DNA of 64,000 nucleotides from UBA7236 sp964463165 (GTDB taxonomy: Bacteria; Bacteroidota; Bacteroidia; Chitinophagales; BACL12), in NCBI GenBank assembly GCA_964463165.1, contig CAYXBK010000021.1, positions 25,218 through 89,217 on the forward strand, in the 5' to 3' direction. The position numbers and the translations under genes are program-made. Under the pieces are notes generated by a model, which was given only the letters and a program-made list of their open reading frames with translations, had not been told where the DNA came from and ran no database searches. Positions 32,894 to 42,456 of the stretch are shown in pieces (the first letter of the stretch is position 1; each line of letters starts with the position of its first letter).

Positions 32894-34123
32894 TTGTCGT
32901 TGAGAAGATATTTCCCTTATATCACCAGACCCATTCTTGTTTTAAGCCTTGTCAGTTTATTTACAGACATGGCGAGTGAAATGTTGTATCCCATCATGCC
33001 GGTCTATTTAAAAACAATCGGCTTTTCCGTTTTATTAATTGGTTTGCTCGAAGGATTTGCAGAAATGATCGCTGGATTAAGCAAAGGCTATTTCGGTCAA
33101 TTATCAGATGTGCAGCAGAAGCGTTTGCCATTTGTTCGTCTTGGATATTTTCTAAGTGCGATTTCCAAACCGATGATGGCACTGTTCACCTATCCTGTCT
33201 GGGTATTTTTTTCACGCACCATCGACAGATTTGGAAAAGGGTTGCGCACGGCTCCGAGAGATGCATTATTATCTTCCCAAACAAATAAAGAAAATAAAGC
33301 AAGGGTATTCGGCTTTCATCGCAGTCTCGATACATTCGGTGCAGTACTCGGCCCATCCATCGCGTTATTATTTTTATATTTTTATCCCGGCGATTACCGC
33401 AATCTATTTCTGATCGCATTTATTCCGGGAATCATTGCGGTATTATTTACATTTTATGTAAAGGAGAAAAAAATACAACCGCAAAACAAAAAGATCCATT
33501 TCTTTACATTTTTACATTATGCATTTGGCAAAAATAAATCCGGAGTTTCAGGTGAAATACTTCCTCTTTCTGCAGCAGATAAAAATTACCGCCGCTTATT
33601 GATCGGTTTACTCGTTTTTGCACTGGTAAACAGTTCAGATGTTCTGCTCTTATTAAAAATGAAAGAAGCGGGTATTTCAGATACCGTTGTGATCACAATA
33701 TATATATTTTACAATCTTGCTTATGCGCTTTTTTCGATACCGGCTGGTATGCTTGCAGATAAATTCGGGATCAGAAAAATATTTATTACCGGTTTGATTT
33801 TATTCGGAATCGTTTACACCGGATTTGCGATAAATTCCGAACCCTTCATTTACTGGATTCTCTTTTTGATTTACGGATTATACGCAGCCTGCACCGAAGG
33901 AATTGCAAAAGCATGGATATCTAACCTTGTTGTGCCCGGGGAAACAGGCACGGCAATCGGGACCTACGCCGCCTTATCGAGTGTATGTGCCCTGGTGGCG
34001 AGCACGATGGCGGGTTTTTTATGGTATACATGCGGGGCAGGATATGCATTCGGACTCACTGCAACGGTTGTTGCCGTTTTGATCATCTATTTCAGCAGAT
34101 TAGGAACAAAGGGAATGATGTAA
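32894..34123 (+). CDS. MFS transporter
   Basis: This 409-residue protein has about twelve membrane segments. It carries the family's loop motif between helices 2 and 3 (GYFGQLSDVQQKRLPF, matching G-x-x-x-D-x-x-G/QRR) and the typical helix 4-5 region (DRFGKGLRTAPRDALLS). The TTG at 32894 is taken as start because the next in-frame ATG (MASEML) would remove most of the first helix. Its start follows the previous stop by one base, so the two genes are coupled. The D-R-F-G-K-G-L-R-T-A-P-R-D-A motif occurs in a branch of MFS proteins without an assigned substrate. Confidence 0.82.
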   Translation: MSLRRYFPYITRPILVLSLVSLFTDMASEMLYPIMPVYLKTIGFSVLLIGLLEGFAEMIAGLSKGYFGQLSDVQQKRLPFVRLGYFLSAISKPMMALFTYPVWVFFSRTIDRFGKGLRTAPRDALLSSQTNKENKARVFGFHRSLDTFGAVLGPSIALLFLYFYPGDYRNLFLIAFIPGIIAVLFTFYVKEKKIQPQNKKIHFFTFLHYAFGKNKSGVSGEILPLSAADKNYRRLLIGLLVFALVNSSDVLLLLKMKEAGISDTVVITIYIFYNLAYALFSIPAGMLADKFGIRKIFITGLILFGIVYTGFAINSEPFIYWILFLIYGLYAACTEGIAKAWISNLVVPGETGTAIGTYAALSSVCALVASTMAGFLWYTCGAGYAFGLTATVVAVLIIYFSRLGTKGMM

Positions 34124-34174
34124 TTTTACCCCCTTGAAAAACCCAATGAAAACAACAGCCGCTCTGCTCCAGAT

Positions 34175-35533
34175 ATGAAGTCGACCTCAGCAAAATTTTT
34201 ATCCGGAATAAAAAAACCTTTTACGAGCGGCAACGAGGTTACTTCAATCAATTTATTTATCCGCGGACTTACACTTGGCGGAAAATTCTTTTTCATCATT
34301 TTTCTCGGCAAACATCTCACTGATGCGCAAATGGGTGAATGGGGGATTTTTACAACAAGTATTTCACTTTCCCTCTATCTCGTAGGATTGGATTTTTATA
34401 CGTATTCAACACGCACCATACTGGATTATCCGATTGAAAACAGAAAACCATTTTTACGGGATCAATTTGTTTTTTATCTTATCAGCTATGCGATTTTATT
34501 TCCGCTGCTCTACTTATTATTTGCATTTCGGGTGATGGAACCGAAACTTGCAGTGTTTTTTTATATTATTTTATTATTTGAACATTTAGCGCAGGAAACC
34601 TACCGCACTTTTGTGTTATTCAAAAGGCCGATCGCTGCGAATGTGATTTTATTTCTGCGGACCGGCCTCTGGTCGTACGTTTTACTCACTGCCTGGTTTT
34701 TGCATTTTGATGAATTGAAATCATTTAAAAGCACTTTGGTGTTTTGGATCTGCGGCGGCGCAAGTGCCGTTATTACCGCTGTGATCTTATTGTCAAGGAT
34801 TCATTTTAAATCAGCAAAAGGAATTCCCGTAAACTGGGACTGGATCAAAAAAGGGATCAAGGTCAGCCTGATTTATTTTGTCGCCACCATCAGTTTCAAA
34901 ATTATTGAAATGGCCGACAGGTATTTCATCGCTTATTATCATTCAAAAGATATGGTGGGTATTTATACCTTCTATGCGAGTATGGCGAATATGATTGAAA
35001 TTTTTGTGCATACCACTACGATCATCATCTTCTCACCTATTTTAATTGATACATTTCACAAAAACAATATTGAATATCAGACAACGATAAACAGGTTTGC
35101 AAAAAGTATTTTGATTTATAATGTTTTCGCTGTTTTGATCCTGGGTGCCATCATGTATCCGGTACTCGAATTTGTGATCAATAAAGAATCTTATCTCGTC
35201 CATTTATCATCTTTCATTTTACTTGTCGCTGCAGAAATGGTATTCAACGTATCTCTTATTTTCCACTATATTTTATACGTTCGCAAAAACGATTTTGCAG
35301 TTGTTAAAGCAACCATCCTGACTGCCTTCACCAATATTCTTTTCAATTTTATTCTAATTCCTGATTTCGGAATCAATGGAGCGGCACTCGCAACATTTTT
35401 GAGCTTCATTATGCTTGTGGTGCTCAAAGCATATTATTCAAGAAATCTCTACGAAGGAAGAAAGATCATATCATTGCGTTTTCTCAGAAAGAACAGAAAG
35501 AATGGTCACCGGCAGAACCCGCTGAATAACTAA
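34175..35533 (+). CDS. polysaccharide flippase (Wzx/MVIN-like), copy 1
   Basis: The 452-residue protein has 12-14 membrane segments spread over its length and few charged residues in them, as in lipid-linked oligosaccharide flippases. It starts the surface-polysaccharide cluster running to about 41480. A second flippase of a different subtype follows directly. The ATG at 34175 is used. It has no soluble domain. The oligosaccharide carried is unknown. Confidence 0.75.
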   Translation: MKSTSAKFLSGIKKPFTSGNEVTSINLFIRGLTLGGKFFFIIFLGKHLTDAQMGEWGIFTTSISLSLYLVGLDFYTYSTRTILDYPIENRKPFLRDQFVFYLISYAILFPLLYLLFAFRVMEPKLAVFFYIILLFEHLAQETYRTFVLFKRPIAANVILFLRTGLWSYVLLTAWFLHFDELKSFKSTLVFWICGGASAVITAVILLSRIHFKSAKGIPVNWDWIKKGIKVSLIYFVATISFKIIEMADRYFIAYYHSKDMVGIYTFYASMANMIEIFVHTTTIIIFSPILIDTFHKNNIEYQTTINRFAKSILIYNVFAVLILGAIMYPVLEFVINKESYLVHLSSFILLVAAEMVFNVSLIFHYILYVRKNDFAVVKATILTAFTNILFNFILIPDFGINGAALATFLSFIMLVVLKAYYSRNLYEGRKIISLRFLRKNRKNGHRQNPLNN

Positions 35534-35557
35534 GGCTGCGATATGTTTTGTTTCAAT

Positions 35558-35565
35558 TAATTTTG
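35558..35565 (+). promoter_or_regulatory. -7 promoter element before the second flippase
   Basis: TAATTTTG matches TAnnTTTG 10 nt before the ATG, so the second flippase and the genes after it may have their own promoter. Confidence 0.45.
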
Positions 35566-35575
35566 CGCACATCCA

Positions 35576-36922
35576 ATGATCAGGCGATTTAAAAATTTTC
35601 TGAAATCTGATGCCGGTGCACGGAAATATTTTTTGAATACTTCATGGCTGCTCGGTGCCCGCGGTGTGCAAATGATCGTTGCATTATTTGTGGGTGCATT
35701 AATGGCCCGTTACATGGGGCCCGCTGATTATGGGATTTATAATTATGTGATCAGTTATATCGGTATTTTCCTCGCAATTTCTTCTTTGGGTATCGGCACC
35801 ATCATGGTAAAAGATATTCTGGATAAATCGCAAACCGAAAATATTATCATGGGCTCGGGATTGTGGTTACGGGTTGCAGGTTCGGTTGTTGCATGCTTTG
35901 TTGTTGTATTGCTTGCGTGGGTTACAGGTGAAGATGAACATGTGCGTTTCTTCCTGTTTATAGCATCGTTGCAACCGATAGCAAGATCGTTTGAAGTTGT
36001 GAGTTTTTATTTTCAGGCGAAAGTTGTTTCGAAATTTACGGTGATCGCTCAATTAATTTCTCTGCTGATCATTTCTGTTTTAAAACTGGTATTCATAGCA
36101 CTTAATTATCCGCTCGTTTGGTTTTTTTATTTGATGATATTGGATTCTTCCATCGTAGCGATCATCATGATCATCGAATACCGTTATTTGAAGCAATCCG
36201 TTTTTAAGTGGAAATTCAATTTAAAATATTCGAAGGCATTATTAAATGAATCGTGGCCTTTGATTTTTTCCGGAATGCTGGTTACAATTTATCTCAAGAT
36301 CGACCAGGTGATCATTAATTATATGATGGATGATGCGGCAACCGGCTTGTATGCAGCTGCCGTGAAATTATCGGAAGCATGGGTTTCCATTCCGTGGATC
36401 ATCGGCGGCTCCTTATATCCGGCCTTGGTGAATTCGTATAAAGAAAATATACAGGCATTTCAAACAAGAGTAAGCCAGACTTATATTTTGCTGATCGCTG
36501 TTGCCGCGGTGATAATTTTACCAATTGTATTATTCGCCCATCCCATAACACATTTTGTTTTTGGCGCCGAATATGTTGATTCAGCTGTGGTGCTGCAATT
36601 GCATATCGGTAGTTTGCTGTTTATATTTTTGGGTTCCGTTGCAAACAGGTGGCTGATCATTGAAGGAATTCAAAAATACTGGATGATCAATTCTGCAATC
36701 GGCGCAGTTTCAAATATTATTTTAAATATTGTGTTGATCCCGGTAATGGGAATAAACGGTTCTGCACTTGCAACATTATTAAGTTATGCATTTGCCTATC
36801 ATTTTGCCTATGCATTTGTGAAACGGACACGCAATGTATTTCATGAACAAAATAAAAGCATGCTGCGTGTCATCATGATATTTCCTGCCATCAGGCTTGT
36901 GCGGCAGGTGAAATCCAGATAA
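35576..36922 (+). CDS. polysaccharide flippase (Wzx-type), copy 2
   Basis: This 448-residue membrane protein has the Wzx start NTSWLLGARGVQMIVALFVG and the segment ARYMGPADYGIYNYV, typical of lipopolysaccharide and exopolysaccharide flippases. The rest is 12-14 membrane segments. The GT2 gene at 36926 starts three bases after its stop, so they are coupled. Two flippases back to back is unusual; they may export different oligosaccharides or one may be a remnant of a second cluster. Confidence 0.85.
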   Translation: MIRRFKNFLKSDAGARKYFLNTSWLLGARGVQMIVALFVGALMARYMGPADYGIYNYVISYIGIFLAISSLGIGTIMVKDILDKSQTENIIMGSGLWLRVAGSVVACFVVVLLAWVTGEDEHVRFFLFIASLQPIARSFEVVSFYFQAKVVSKFTVIAQLISLLIISVLKLVFIALNYPLVWFFYLMILDSSIVAIIMIIEYRYLKQSVFKWKFNLKYSKALLNESWPLIFSGMLVTIYLKIDQVIINYMMDDAATGLYAAAVKLSEAWVSIPWIIGGSLYPALVNSYKENIQAFQTRVSQTYILLIAVAAVIILPIVLFAHPITHFVFGAEYVDSAVVLQLHIGSLLFIFLGSVANRWLIIEGIQKYWMINSAIGAVSNIILNIVLIPVMGINGSALATLLSYAFAYHFAYAFVKRTRNVFHEQNKSMLRVIMIFPAIRLVRQVKSR

Positions 36923-36925
36923 GCG

Positions 36926-37966
36926 ATGGTGGATGTACTCATTGTAACATACGGCAACCGGTGGAAATACCTTGAACAGGTATTGAGAGGATTATTATCT
37001 GAATCGCTGCTCCGGCAAATAACCATTGTAAATAATAACAGCGACTATAATGTAAAACAGCAAATCAATTCATTTCAATCTGATAAAATTGTTGTGCTCG
37101 ACCTGGAAAAGAATTTTGGATCTGCCTATGGTTTTCATTTCGGATTCAGTTATTTATTAAATCAGCCGCGTGCAAATTTGCTTATGTTGCTGGATGATGA
37201 TAATCTGCCTGAAAAAGGATGCATGGAAAAAATGTATGCATATTGGAACACAATCGAAGGGAAAGAAAAAGAATCGCATACAATGCTTTTGGCAATGCGC
37301 CCGAACCGCTCCTATTTGAAAAATGCAGCGAAAGGGTTGCGGACAAATTTATTTTTCCCGCTGAACAATCATTTTCTCGGATTTAATTTATTCAGGCCGG
37401 ATATCTGGTTATCGAAAAAAATATTTCCACGCACATTAAAAAATAAACCCGACAGGGAATTTGTTTCAATTCCCTGTGCACCCTATGGTGGTTTGTTTTT
37501 TCACAAAAAACTTTTGTTCAAGAACGGTATGCCCGACAAGCGTTTCTTTACGTATGCCGATGATTTTGATTTCAGCTACCGGAACGTTAAACATAACGGC
37601 AATATACTGTTGCTTCCCGGATGTATCGTGCAAGATTTGGATATCCCGTTTGTAAATAAACGAAGTACAGGAATCGGCAACGCTAAATTCCTGAGAATGG
37701 ACAGATTCAGATTATTTTATCTGATGCGCAATACAATGTTTTTTACACAGCAATATTTTATCACCAGCCGTTTTATATTTGCAGTAAACAGGTTCGTGTA
37801 TACCGGCTATCTTTTTATACTAGCAATTATGTACGGGAAACTCAAAACGTTCCTGCTTTTCAATTCTGCCGTGAGCAAGGGCTTACAAGGCGATTTTGAA
37901 AACGAACCTGCATCACTTCAAAAAATCATATCAAATAATAAAACCGAAAACCAAAATGGGATTTAA
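36926..37966 (+). CDS. family 2 glycosyltransferase, GlfT-like
   Basis: The 346-residue protein starts DVLIVTYGNRWKYL, the usual nucleotide-binding strand of GT-A enzymes, and has the metal-binding LLMLLDDDNLPE (Asp90-92). The acceptor half carries FFTYADDFDFSYR, a variant of the catalytic base region, and the C-terminus has two hydrophobic segments. It resembles GlfT-type galactofuranosyltransferases. It adds a sugar to a lipid-linked or surface glycan; donor and linkage are not readable. It overlaps the next gene by 11 bp. Confidence 0.85.
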   Translation: MVDVLIVTYGNRWKYLEQVLRGLLSESLLRQITIVNNNSDYNVKQQINSFQSDKIVVLDLEKNFGSAYGFHFGFSYLLNQPRANLLMLLDDDNLPEKGCMEKMYAYWNTIEGKEKESHTMLLAMRPNRSYLKNAAKGLRTNLFFPLNNHFLGFNLFRPDIWLSKKIFPRTLKNKPDREFVSIPCAPYGGLFFHKKLLFKNGMPDKRFFTYADDFDFSYRNVKHNGNILLLPGCIVQDLDIPFVNKRSTGIGNAKFLRMDRFRLFYLMRNTMFFTQQYFITSRFIFAVNRFVYTGYLFILAIMYGKLKTFLLFNSAVSKGLQGDFENEPASLQKIISNNKTENQNGI

Positions 37967-38657
37967 ATCTGAATATCATAATTTAAAAAGGCTTTTTTAC
38001 AGAAAATTATATTTGAGTTCGAAAAAAGAAAAATCGATTGTCGATCAGTTTCATATCATGTATTATGATTCTTTCCTGTTTGGGAAAACCTGGGCCGAAT
38101 CCACTTTTATGGGAACGCATATTAAAAAATTTCCTTTCGATACCTGGATTTATCAGGAAATGCTTTATGAATTAAAACCCGATCTGATCATCGAATGCGG
38201 AACATATAAAGGTGGCAATGCATTATATCTTTCCTGCCTTTTGGATTTCATGAATAAAGGAGAGATCATTTCAATTGATATTGTTGATTATGAAAATAAA
38301 CCCAAACACCCCCGCATTACATATCTTACCGGCTCAACAGTTGCACCTGAAATTTTAGCCGTTCTTGATGAAAGAAGTAAAAACAAGGAGAGTGTTCTCG
38401 TAATTTTGGATGATGACCATACCCGCGATCATGTTTTAAATGAAATGAAGATCTACTCAAAATATGTAACGAAGGGAAATTACATGATCGTGGAAGACAG
38501 CAATGTGAACGGACACCCGGTATTTCCGGAATTCGGCCCCGGCCCGTATGAAGCAATAGAGGACTTCATGAAAATAAACAGCGAATTCGAAATTGATAAA
38601 TCAAGGGAGAAATTTTATATGACGGCCAATCCGAATGGCTATCTGAAAAAGAAATAG
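37956..38657 (+). CDS. CmcI-like (cephalosporin hydroxylase family) SAM-dependent methyltransferase
   Basis: From the ATG at 37956 the protein has 233 residues. The SAM-binding strand is LIIECGTYKGGNALYLS, followed by an acidic loop IDIVDYENKP and VILDDDHTRDHVLNEM. The C-terminal MIVEDSNVNGHPV segment is typical of the CmcI family, which includes sugar O-methyltransferases in glycan clusters despite its name. Here it lies between glycosyltransferases, so a sugar-O-methylation role is likely. It overlaps the preceding gene by 11 bp. Confidence 0.78.
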   Translation: MGFKSEYHNLKRLFYRKLYLSSKKEKSIVDQFHIMYYDSFLFGKTWAESTFMGTHIKKFPFDTWIYQEMLYELKPDLIIECGTYKGGNALYLSCLLDFMNKGEIISIDIVDYENKPKHPRITYLTGSTVAPEILAVLDERSKNKESVLVILDDDHTRDHVLNEMKIYSKYVTKGNYMIVEDSNVNGHPVFPEFGPGPYEAIEDFMKINSEFEIDKSREKFYMTANPNGYLKKK

Positions 38658-38708
38658 ATCCGGCACATTTGCATATTCCCTGCATTACCTCCCGTCGGGT
38701 GCATATTG

Positions 38709-38716
38709 TATATTTG
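38709..38716 (+). promoter_or_regulatory. -7 promoter element in the glycan cluster
   Basis: TATATTTG followed by CC matches TAnnTTTG. It lies 28 nt before the GTG at 38745, which supports that start over a TTG upstream. Confidence 0.5.
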
Positions 38717-38744
38717 CCTTAAAGCATTCTTAAACTGCAATAAC

Positions 38745-39914
38745 GTGGACAAACTCTATTACCAGGAAATTCACTGGTACGATTTTCTGATCTATCTCGT
38801 TTATAATATTATTTTATCATTTCTTATTTTAAGGATCAGTGATGCGGGCTTTAATTTGAGTAAAAAGACACGATTTCTTGTTTTACTGCAATTTCAGCTT
38901 TTATTTATCACAGTAATACTGGATACCCAATTTAATTTTTTACCTCATGCGCACGACAGCTCGATTTACAGCAGCATGATTCAAAGCGGGCAATACCCGC
39001 AGGAAAGCAAAGAAAATATTCTTCCTTTTTATTACGCCACGATTTTGATCAATATGATCAGCCTCAACAGTGTGGTGATATTCATGTTTATCTCTTTTCT
39101 TATCTTTTCAATGTCGATGCTATTTTTTGCAGACAGTATTAAATTGCTCTTTCCGCAAAGTGACCGGGCCGTCCAGGTGTTTTTTATTTTCAATCTTTTA
39201 TATCCTGCCATTTATTTATTCTTTACATCCCCGTCGAGGGATATTTATGTACTGTTTGCTTTCAGCATTTTTATCCATGCACTTGTGAAATTCAGGCTGG
39301 GTAAAAAGATCTATCCTGTTATCGCATGGGGTATTGTGCTTTGCCTGCTTTCCTTTGCATTTATTCCGTTTTTTATTTTAGCGATGCTGTATATTCTGCT
39401 GTTGCGATTTTCTGTGCGGAAACGCATGTATATTCTTGCCGGAACATTTCTTATTTTATGCATTTCTTTGTTTGTGTTGCACAGTCGCAATATAAATGCA
39501 GAATATTTTGCCGGCTTGCGCAATGAAACTCTGTTTGATACGGGCAATTATACATACGGCCGGGTGGAATGGAACAATTATGCGGAAATGTTCCGCGATG
39601 AAGGCTTACTTGCGGCCCAATTTCTGCTCGCACCGTTACCCGTATTCAGCGGCTATGCACTCACAGATAATTTGGATCTGCTTGCAGATTTAATCGTAAT
39701 TGGTATTCTCATTTTACTGCTTGCTTTGAATTTGCATAAATTAAAATCAAAATATATCTGGCTGGCAGTTCTTGCAATTCTATTTCTGTTTTATTTCGGG
39801 TCGGTGGAAAAGGACCTTGAAACAGCAGTCCGGCATCGCATACCCGGTATTGAATTAATTTTGATATTAGTCGCAGGATTGATCGCTGTCAGACCACATG
39901 CAAATGAACAATAA
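38745..39914 (+). CDS. polytopic membrane protein, possible polysaccharide polymerase
   Basis: Using the GTG at 38745 the protein has 389 residues with about ten membrane segments. A longer frame from a TTG at 38706 would start inside the -7 promoter element. The periplasmic loop SSMIQSGQYPQESKENILPF and the SRDIYVLFAFSIFIH segment recall EpsG- or Wzy-like polymerases, whose families vary greatly in sequence. Its place between a methyltransferase and two glycosyltransferases supports a glycan-assembly role. Wzy or a GT-C enzyme are both possible. Confidence 0.55.
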   Translation: MDKLYYQEIHWYDFLIYLVYNIILSFLILRISDAGFNLSKKTRFLVLLQFQLLFITVILDTQFNFLPHAHDSSIYSSMIQSGQYPQESKENILPFYYATILINMISLNSVVIFMFISFLIFSMSMLFFADSIKLLFPQSDRAVQVFFIFNLLYPAIYLFFTSPSRDIYVLFAFSIFIHALVKFRLGKKIYPVIAWGIVLCLLSFAFIPFFILAMLYILLLRFSVRKRMYILAGTFLILCISLFVLHSRNINAEYFAGLRNETLFDTGNYTYGRVEWNNYAEMFRDEGLLAAQFLLAPLPVFSGYALTDNLDLLADLIVIGILILLLALNLHKLKSKYIWLAVLAILFLFYFGSVEKDLETAVRHRIPGIELILILVAGLIAVRPHANEQ

Positions 39915-40707
39915 GATCGGACTTGTCATATCGACTTTAAATGAAGGTATTTTTAATTTGAAAAATACTTTGCCTGTGGAAGCTGATGAAATAATTATTG
40001 TGCACCAGGTTGTGCCGGAAAACAAATCTGATTATTCTGGTATCTACAACGAATTCTATGCACGTGGTTGTAAAATCATCCCTCTCCCAACCAAAGGATT
40101 AAGTTTAAGCCGCAATACGGGCTTATATGCAGCAATTTCCGACTATGTTCTGATATGCGATGATGATGGTGTGTTTGAAAAAAATCTTTTCGAAATATTG
40201 CGCAATGCAATTCAAAAATTCCCGGATGCAGAAATATTTTCATTTCAGACAAAAACACCCGACGGCCTCCCTTACAAAAAATACCCGCCAACAAGTTATC
40301 AGCATTCAAAAAGATCAGCGGCAAAGGTGAGCTCAATTGAGATTTTGATCAAACGGTCCTGGTTGCTGCAAACAAAATTAAAATTCGATGAACGATTTGG
40401 GCTTGGCAGTAATTTTCCGACCGGTGAAGAATTTATTTTTTTATCGGAGGCTATTAATTCGGGAGCAAAAGTGTTGTTCATCCCGGAATATATTGTTACG
40501 CATGCGGCACATAGTTCGGGCAAACATTTTACGGATACATTAATAAAAAGTAAAGGGGCTTTATTTGCAAGAACATACGGCTGGAAATACCCGTTTGTCA
40601 ACCTGATTTTTGCTTTAAAAAAATATGATCACTATAAAAATGAAGTATCATTTTTTAAATTTCTCAAATTGATTTTTGCTGGGAGCAGTGAATTTCGAAG
40701 ATTATGA
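39898..40707 (+). CDS. family 2 glycosyltransferase
   Basis: This 269-residue protein has an N-terminal GLVISTLNEG strand, a metal-binding YVLICDDDGVFE (DDD near residue 85) and an EEFIFLSEAINSGAKV segment that is the usual E-E-x acceptor site. It overlaps the previous gene by 17 bp and the next by 4 bp. Like the neighbouring GT2 genes it likely adds sugars to the same lipid-linked repeat unit. Donor and linkage are unknown. Confidence 0.82.
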   Translation: MQMNNKIGLVISTLNEGIFNLKNTLPVEADEIIIVHQVVPENKSDYSGIYNEFYARGCKIIPLPTKGLSLSRNTGLYAAISDYVLICDDDGVFEKNLFEILRNAIQKFPDAEIFSFQTKTPDGLPYKKYPPTSYQHSKRSAAKVSSIEILIKRSWLLQTKLKFDERFGLGSNFPTGEEFIFLSEAINSGAKVLFIPEYIVTHAAHSSGKHFTDTLIKSKGALFARTYGWKYPFVNLIFALKKYDHYKNEVSFFKFLKLIFAGSSEFRRL

Positions 40708-41480
40708 CAGAGCCATTGGTATCCATAATAACACCTGTTTATAATTCAGAAAAATACCTGGAGGGCACTATTCATTCGGTGTTGCAGCAAACTTATAAGA
40801 ATTGGGAATTATGGCTGATCAACGATTGCTCCTCCGATAATTCAGATAAAATAATGCAATCTTTTGCAGCGGGAGATGAGCGCATACATGCTGTAACTCT
40901 TGACAAAAACAGCGGCCCGGCTGTTGCAAGAAATAAAGGAATTGAAATGGCCTCCGGGAGATTTATTGCATTTCTGGACGCCGATGATATCTGGAAACCT
41001 GAAAAACTTTCTGTACAGATACCTTTCATGCTTGAAAATAATTATGCTTTGAGCTATTCACATTATGATGTGATAGATCAGAATGGAAAATTAACCGGCA
41101 GGACGATTTTTTGCCCGCCGGTAATTACATACAAAAAATTATTGATCGAAAATCAGATCGGTTGTCTCACAGGTGTATATGATACGGAAAAAACCGGTAA
41201 GCTATTTATGCCGCTTATTTATAAAAGGCAGGATTACGGATTGTGGCTGAATATTCTCAAAACCGGAATTACAGGCCATGGAATTCAGCAAAGCCTTGCA
41301 TGCTACAGAAAATATGCATCTTCACTCTCCGGTAATAAATGGGGTGTTTTAAAATACAACTGGCTTCTCCTGCGCAAATATCAGGGAATGAATTTTATCA
41401 GTGCTTCGTATTATTTTTTCAGATTTCTGTTGCATAAAGGGATAAAATTTATAGCAAAATTTTTCATGCCTGTTCGATGA
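40704..41480 (+). CDS. family 2 glycosyltransferase, spore-coat/capsule type
   Basis: The 258-residue enzyme starts with SIITPVYNSEKYLEGTIHS and has WLINDCSSDNSD, GPAVARNKGIEMASG and the metal-site FIAFLDADDIWKPEKL near residue 92, the classical GT2 features. The region KRQDYGLWLNIL is the base-containing acceptor loop. It ends in a short hydrophobic, basic tail. It overlaps the queG start by 4 bp, so queG is translationally coupled to the glycan operon. Confidence 0.88.
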   Translation: MTEPLVSIITPVYNSEKYLEGTIHSVLQQTYKNWELWLINDCSSDNSDKIMQSFAAGDERIHAVTLDKNSGPAVARNKGIEMASGRFIAFLDADDIWKPEKLSVQIPFMLENNYALSYSHYDVIDQNGKLTGRTIFCPPVITYKKLLIENQIGCLTGVYDTEKTGKLFMPLIYKRQDYGLWLNILKTGITGHGIQQSLACYRKYASSLSGNKWGVLKYNWLLLRKYQGMNFISASYYFFRFLLHKGIKFIAKFFMPVR

Positions 41481-42412
41481 CAATTCCCGGACAAACAAAT
41501 CTTATAAAAAATTTGGCTGCTGCTGCGGGTTTTTCTTTCTGCGGAATTTCAAAGGCGGAAAAATTGGAAGAGGAGGCACATTTACTTGAAAACTGGCTGC
41601 ATCAAAACCGCCATGGGAAAATGCAGTATATGGAAAATCATTTCGACAAGCGTATAGATCCCACTCTGTTAATGCCGGGCGCGAAATCGGTGATCAGTTT
41701 AATGTATAATTATTTTACGGAGGAAAAACAACATCAGGACGCAGCTTTTAAAATTTCAAAATACGCATTTGGTGAGGATTACCATGATGTGATCAAAATG
41801 AAATTGAAAGAATTAATTTCCGGATTACAAAATGAGATCGGTAATTTTCAAGCGAGAATTTTTGTTGATTCAGCACCTGTTCTGGAGAAAGCCTGGGCAA
41901 AAAAAAGCGGCCTGGGATGGCAGGGGAAAAATACAAATATCATCAACCCGAAAGCCGGTTCATTTTTCTTTCTTGCAGAAATAATCTGTGATCTTGAATT
42001 TGATTACGATGGCCCCATAAAAGATTATTGCGGGACCTGCACTGCCTGTATCGATGCCTGCCCGACAGATGCTTTGCACGACCCCTACTTTATCGACGCA
42101 TCAAAATGCATTTCTTATCTCACCATTGAATTGAAAGATGCTTTAATTCCTGAAACATTTAAAAACAAAATGGATAATTGGATATTCGGATGCGATATTT
42201 GTCAGGATGTTTGCCCCTGGAACCGGTTTTCAAAACAACATGCCGAACAAAAATTTAAACCTTCCAGTGAATTGATGCATTTAAATAATAATGGGTGGAT
42301 GGAAATGACGGAGGAAATATTTAAAGAATTATTTAAAAATTCAGCGGTGAAAAGAACAAAGTTTGATGGGCTGAAGAGGAATATTCATTTTGTATCAGGT
42401 AACAAGTATTAA
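41477..42412 (+). CDS. queG: epoxyqueuosine reductase QueG
   Basis: QueG reduces epoxyqueuosine in tRNA to queuosine using cobalamin and two [4Fe-4S] clusters. The 311-residue product has the N-terminal GFSFCGISKAE, the middle KAWAKKSGLGWQGKNTNII, and two clusters: CGTCTACIDACPTDAL and CDICQDVCPWNR. These are diagnostic and the length is normal. The gene overlaps the last GT2 gene by four bases, so it is co-transcribed with the polysaccharide cluster although unrelated in function. The following 40 bp hold a word repeat. Confidence 0.95.
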   Translation: MTIPGQTNLIKNLAAAAGFSFCGISKAEKLEEEAHLLENWLHQNRHGKMQYMENHFDKRIDPTLLMPGAKSVISLMYNYFTEEKQHQDAAFKISKYAFGEDYHDVIKMKLKELISGLQNEIGNFQARIFVDSAPVLEKAWAKKSGLGWQGKNTNIINPKAGSFFFLAEIICDLEFDYDGPIKDYCGTCTACIDACPTDALHDPYFIDASKCISYLTIELKDALIPETFKNKMDNWIFGCDICQDVCPWNRFSKQHAEQKFKPSSELMHLNNNGWMEMTEEIFKELFKNSAVKRTKFDGLKRNIHFVSGNKY

Positions 42413-42420
42413 GGATAAAG

Positions 42421-42447
42421 CAACTGCGACTGCCCACTGCCAACTGC
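42421..42447. repeat. intergenic word repeat (caactgcgactgcc)
   Basis: The word caactgcgactgcccactgccaactgc lies 8 bp after the queG stop. It is the reverse complement of the word at 10153-10173 and 45773-45793. Confidence 0.7.
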
Positions 42448-42456
42448 TGACCGGTT

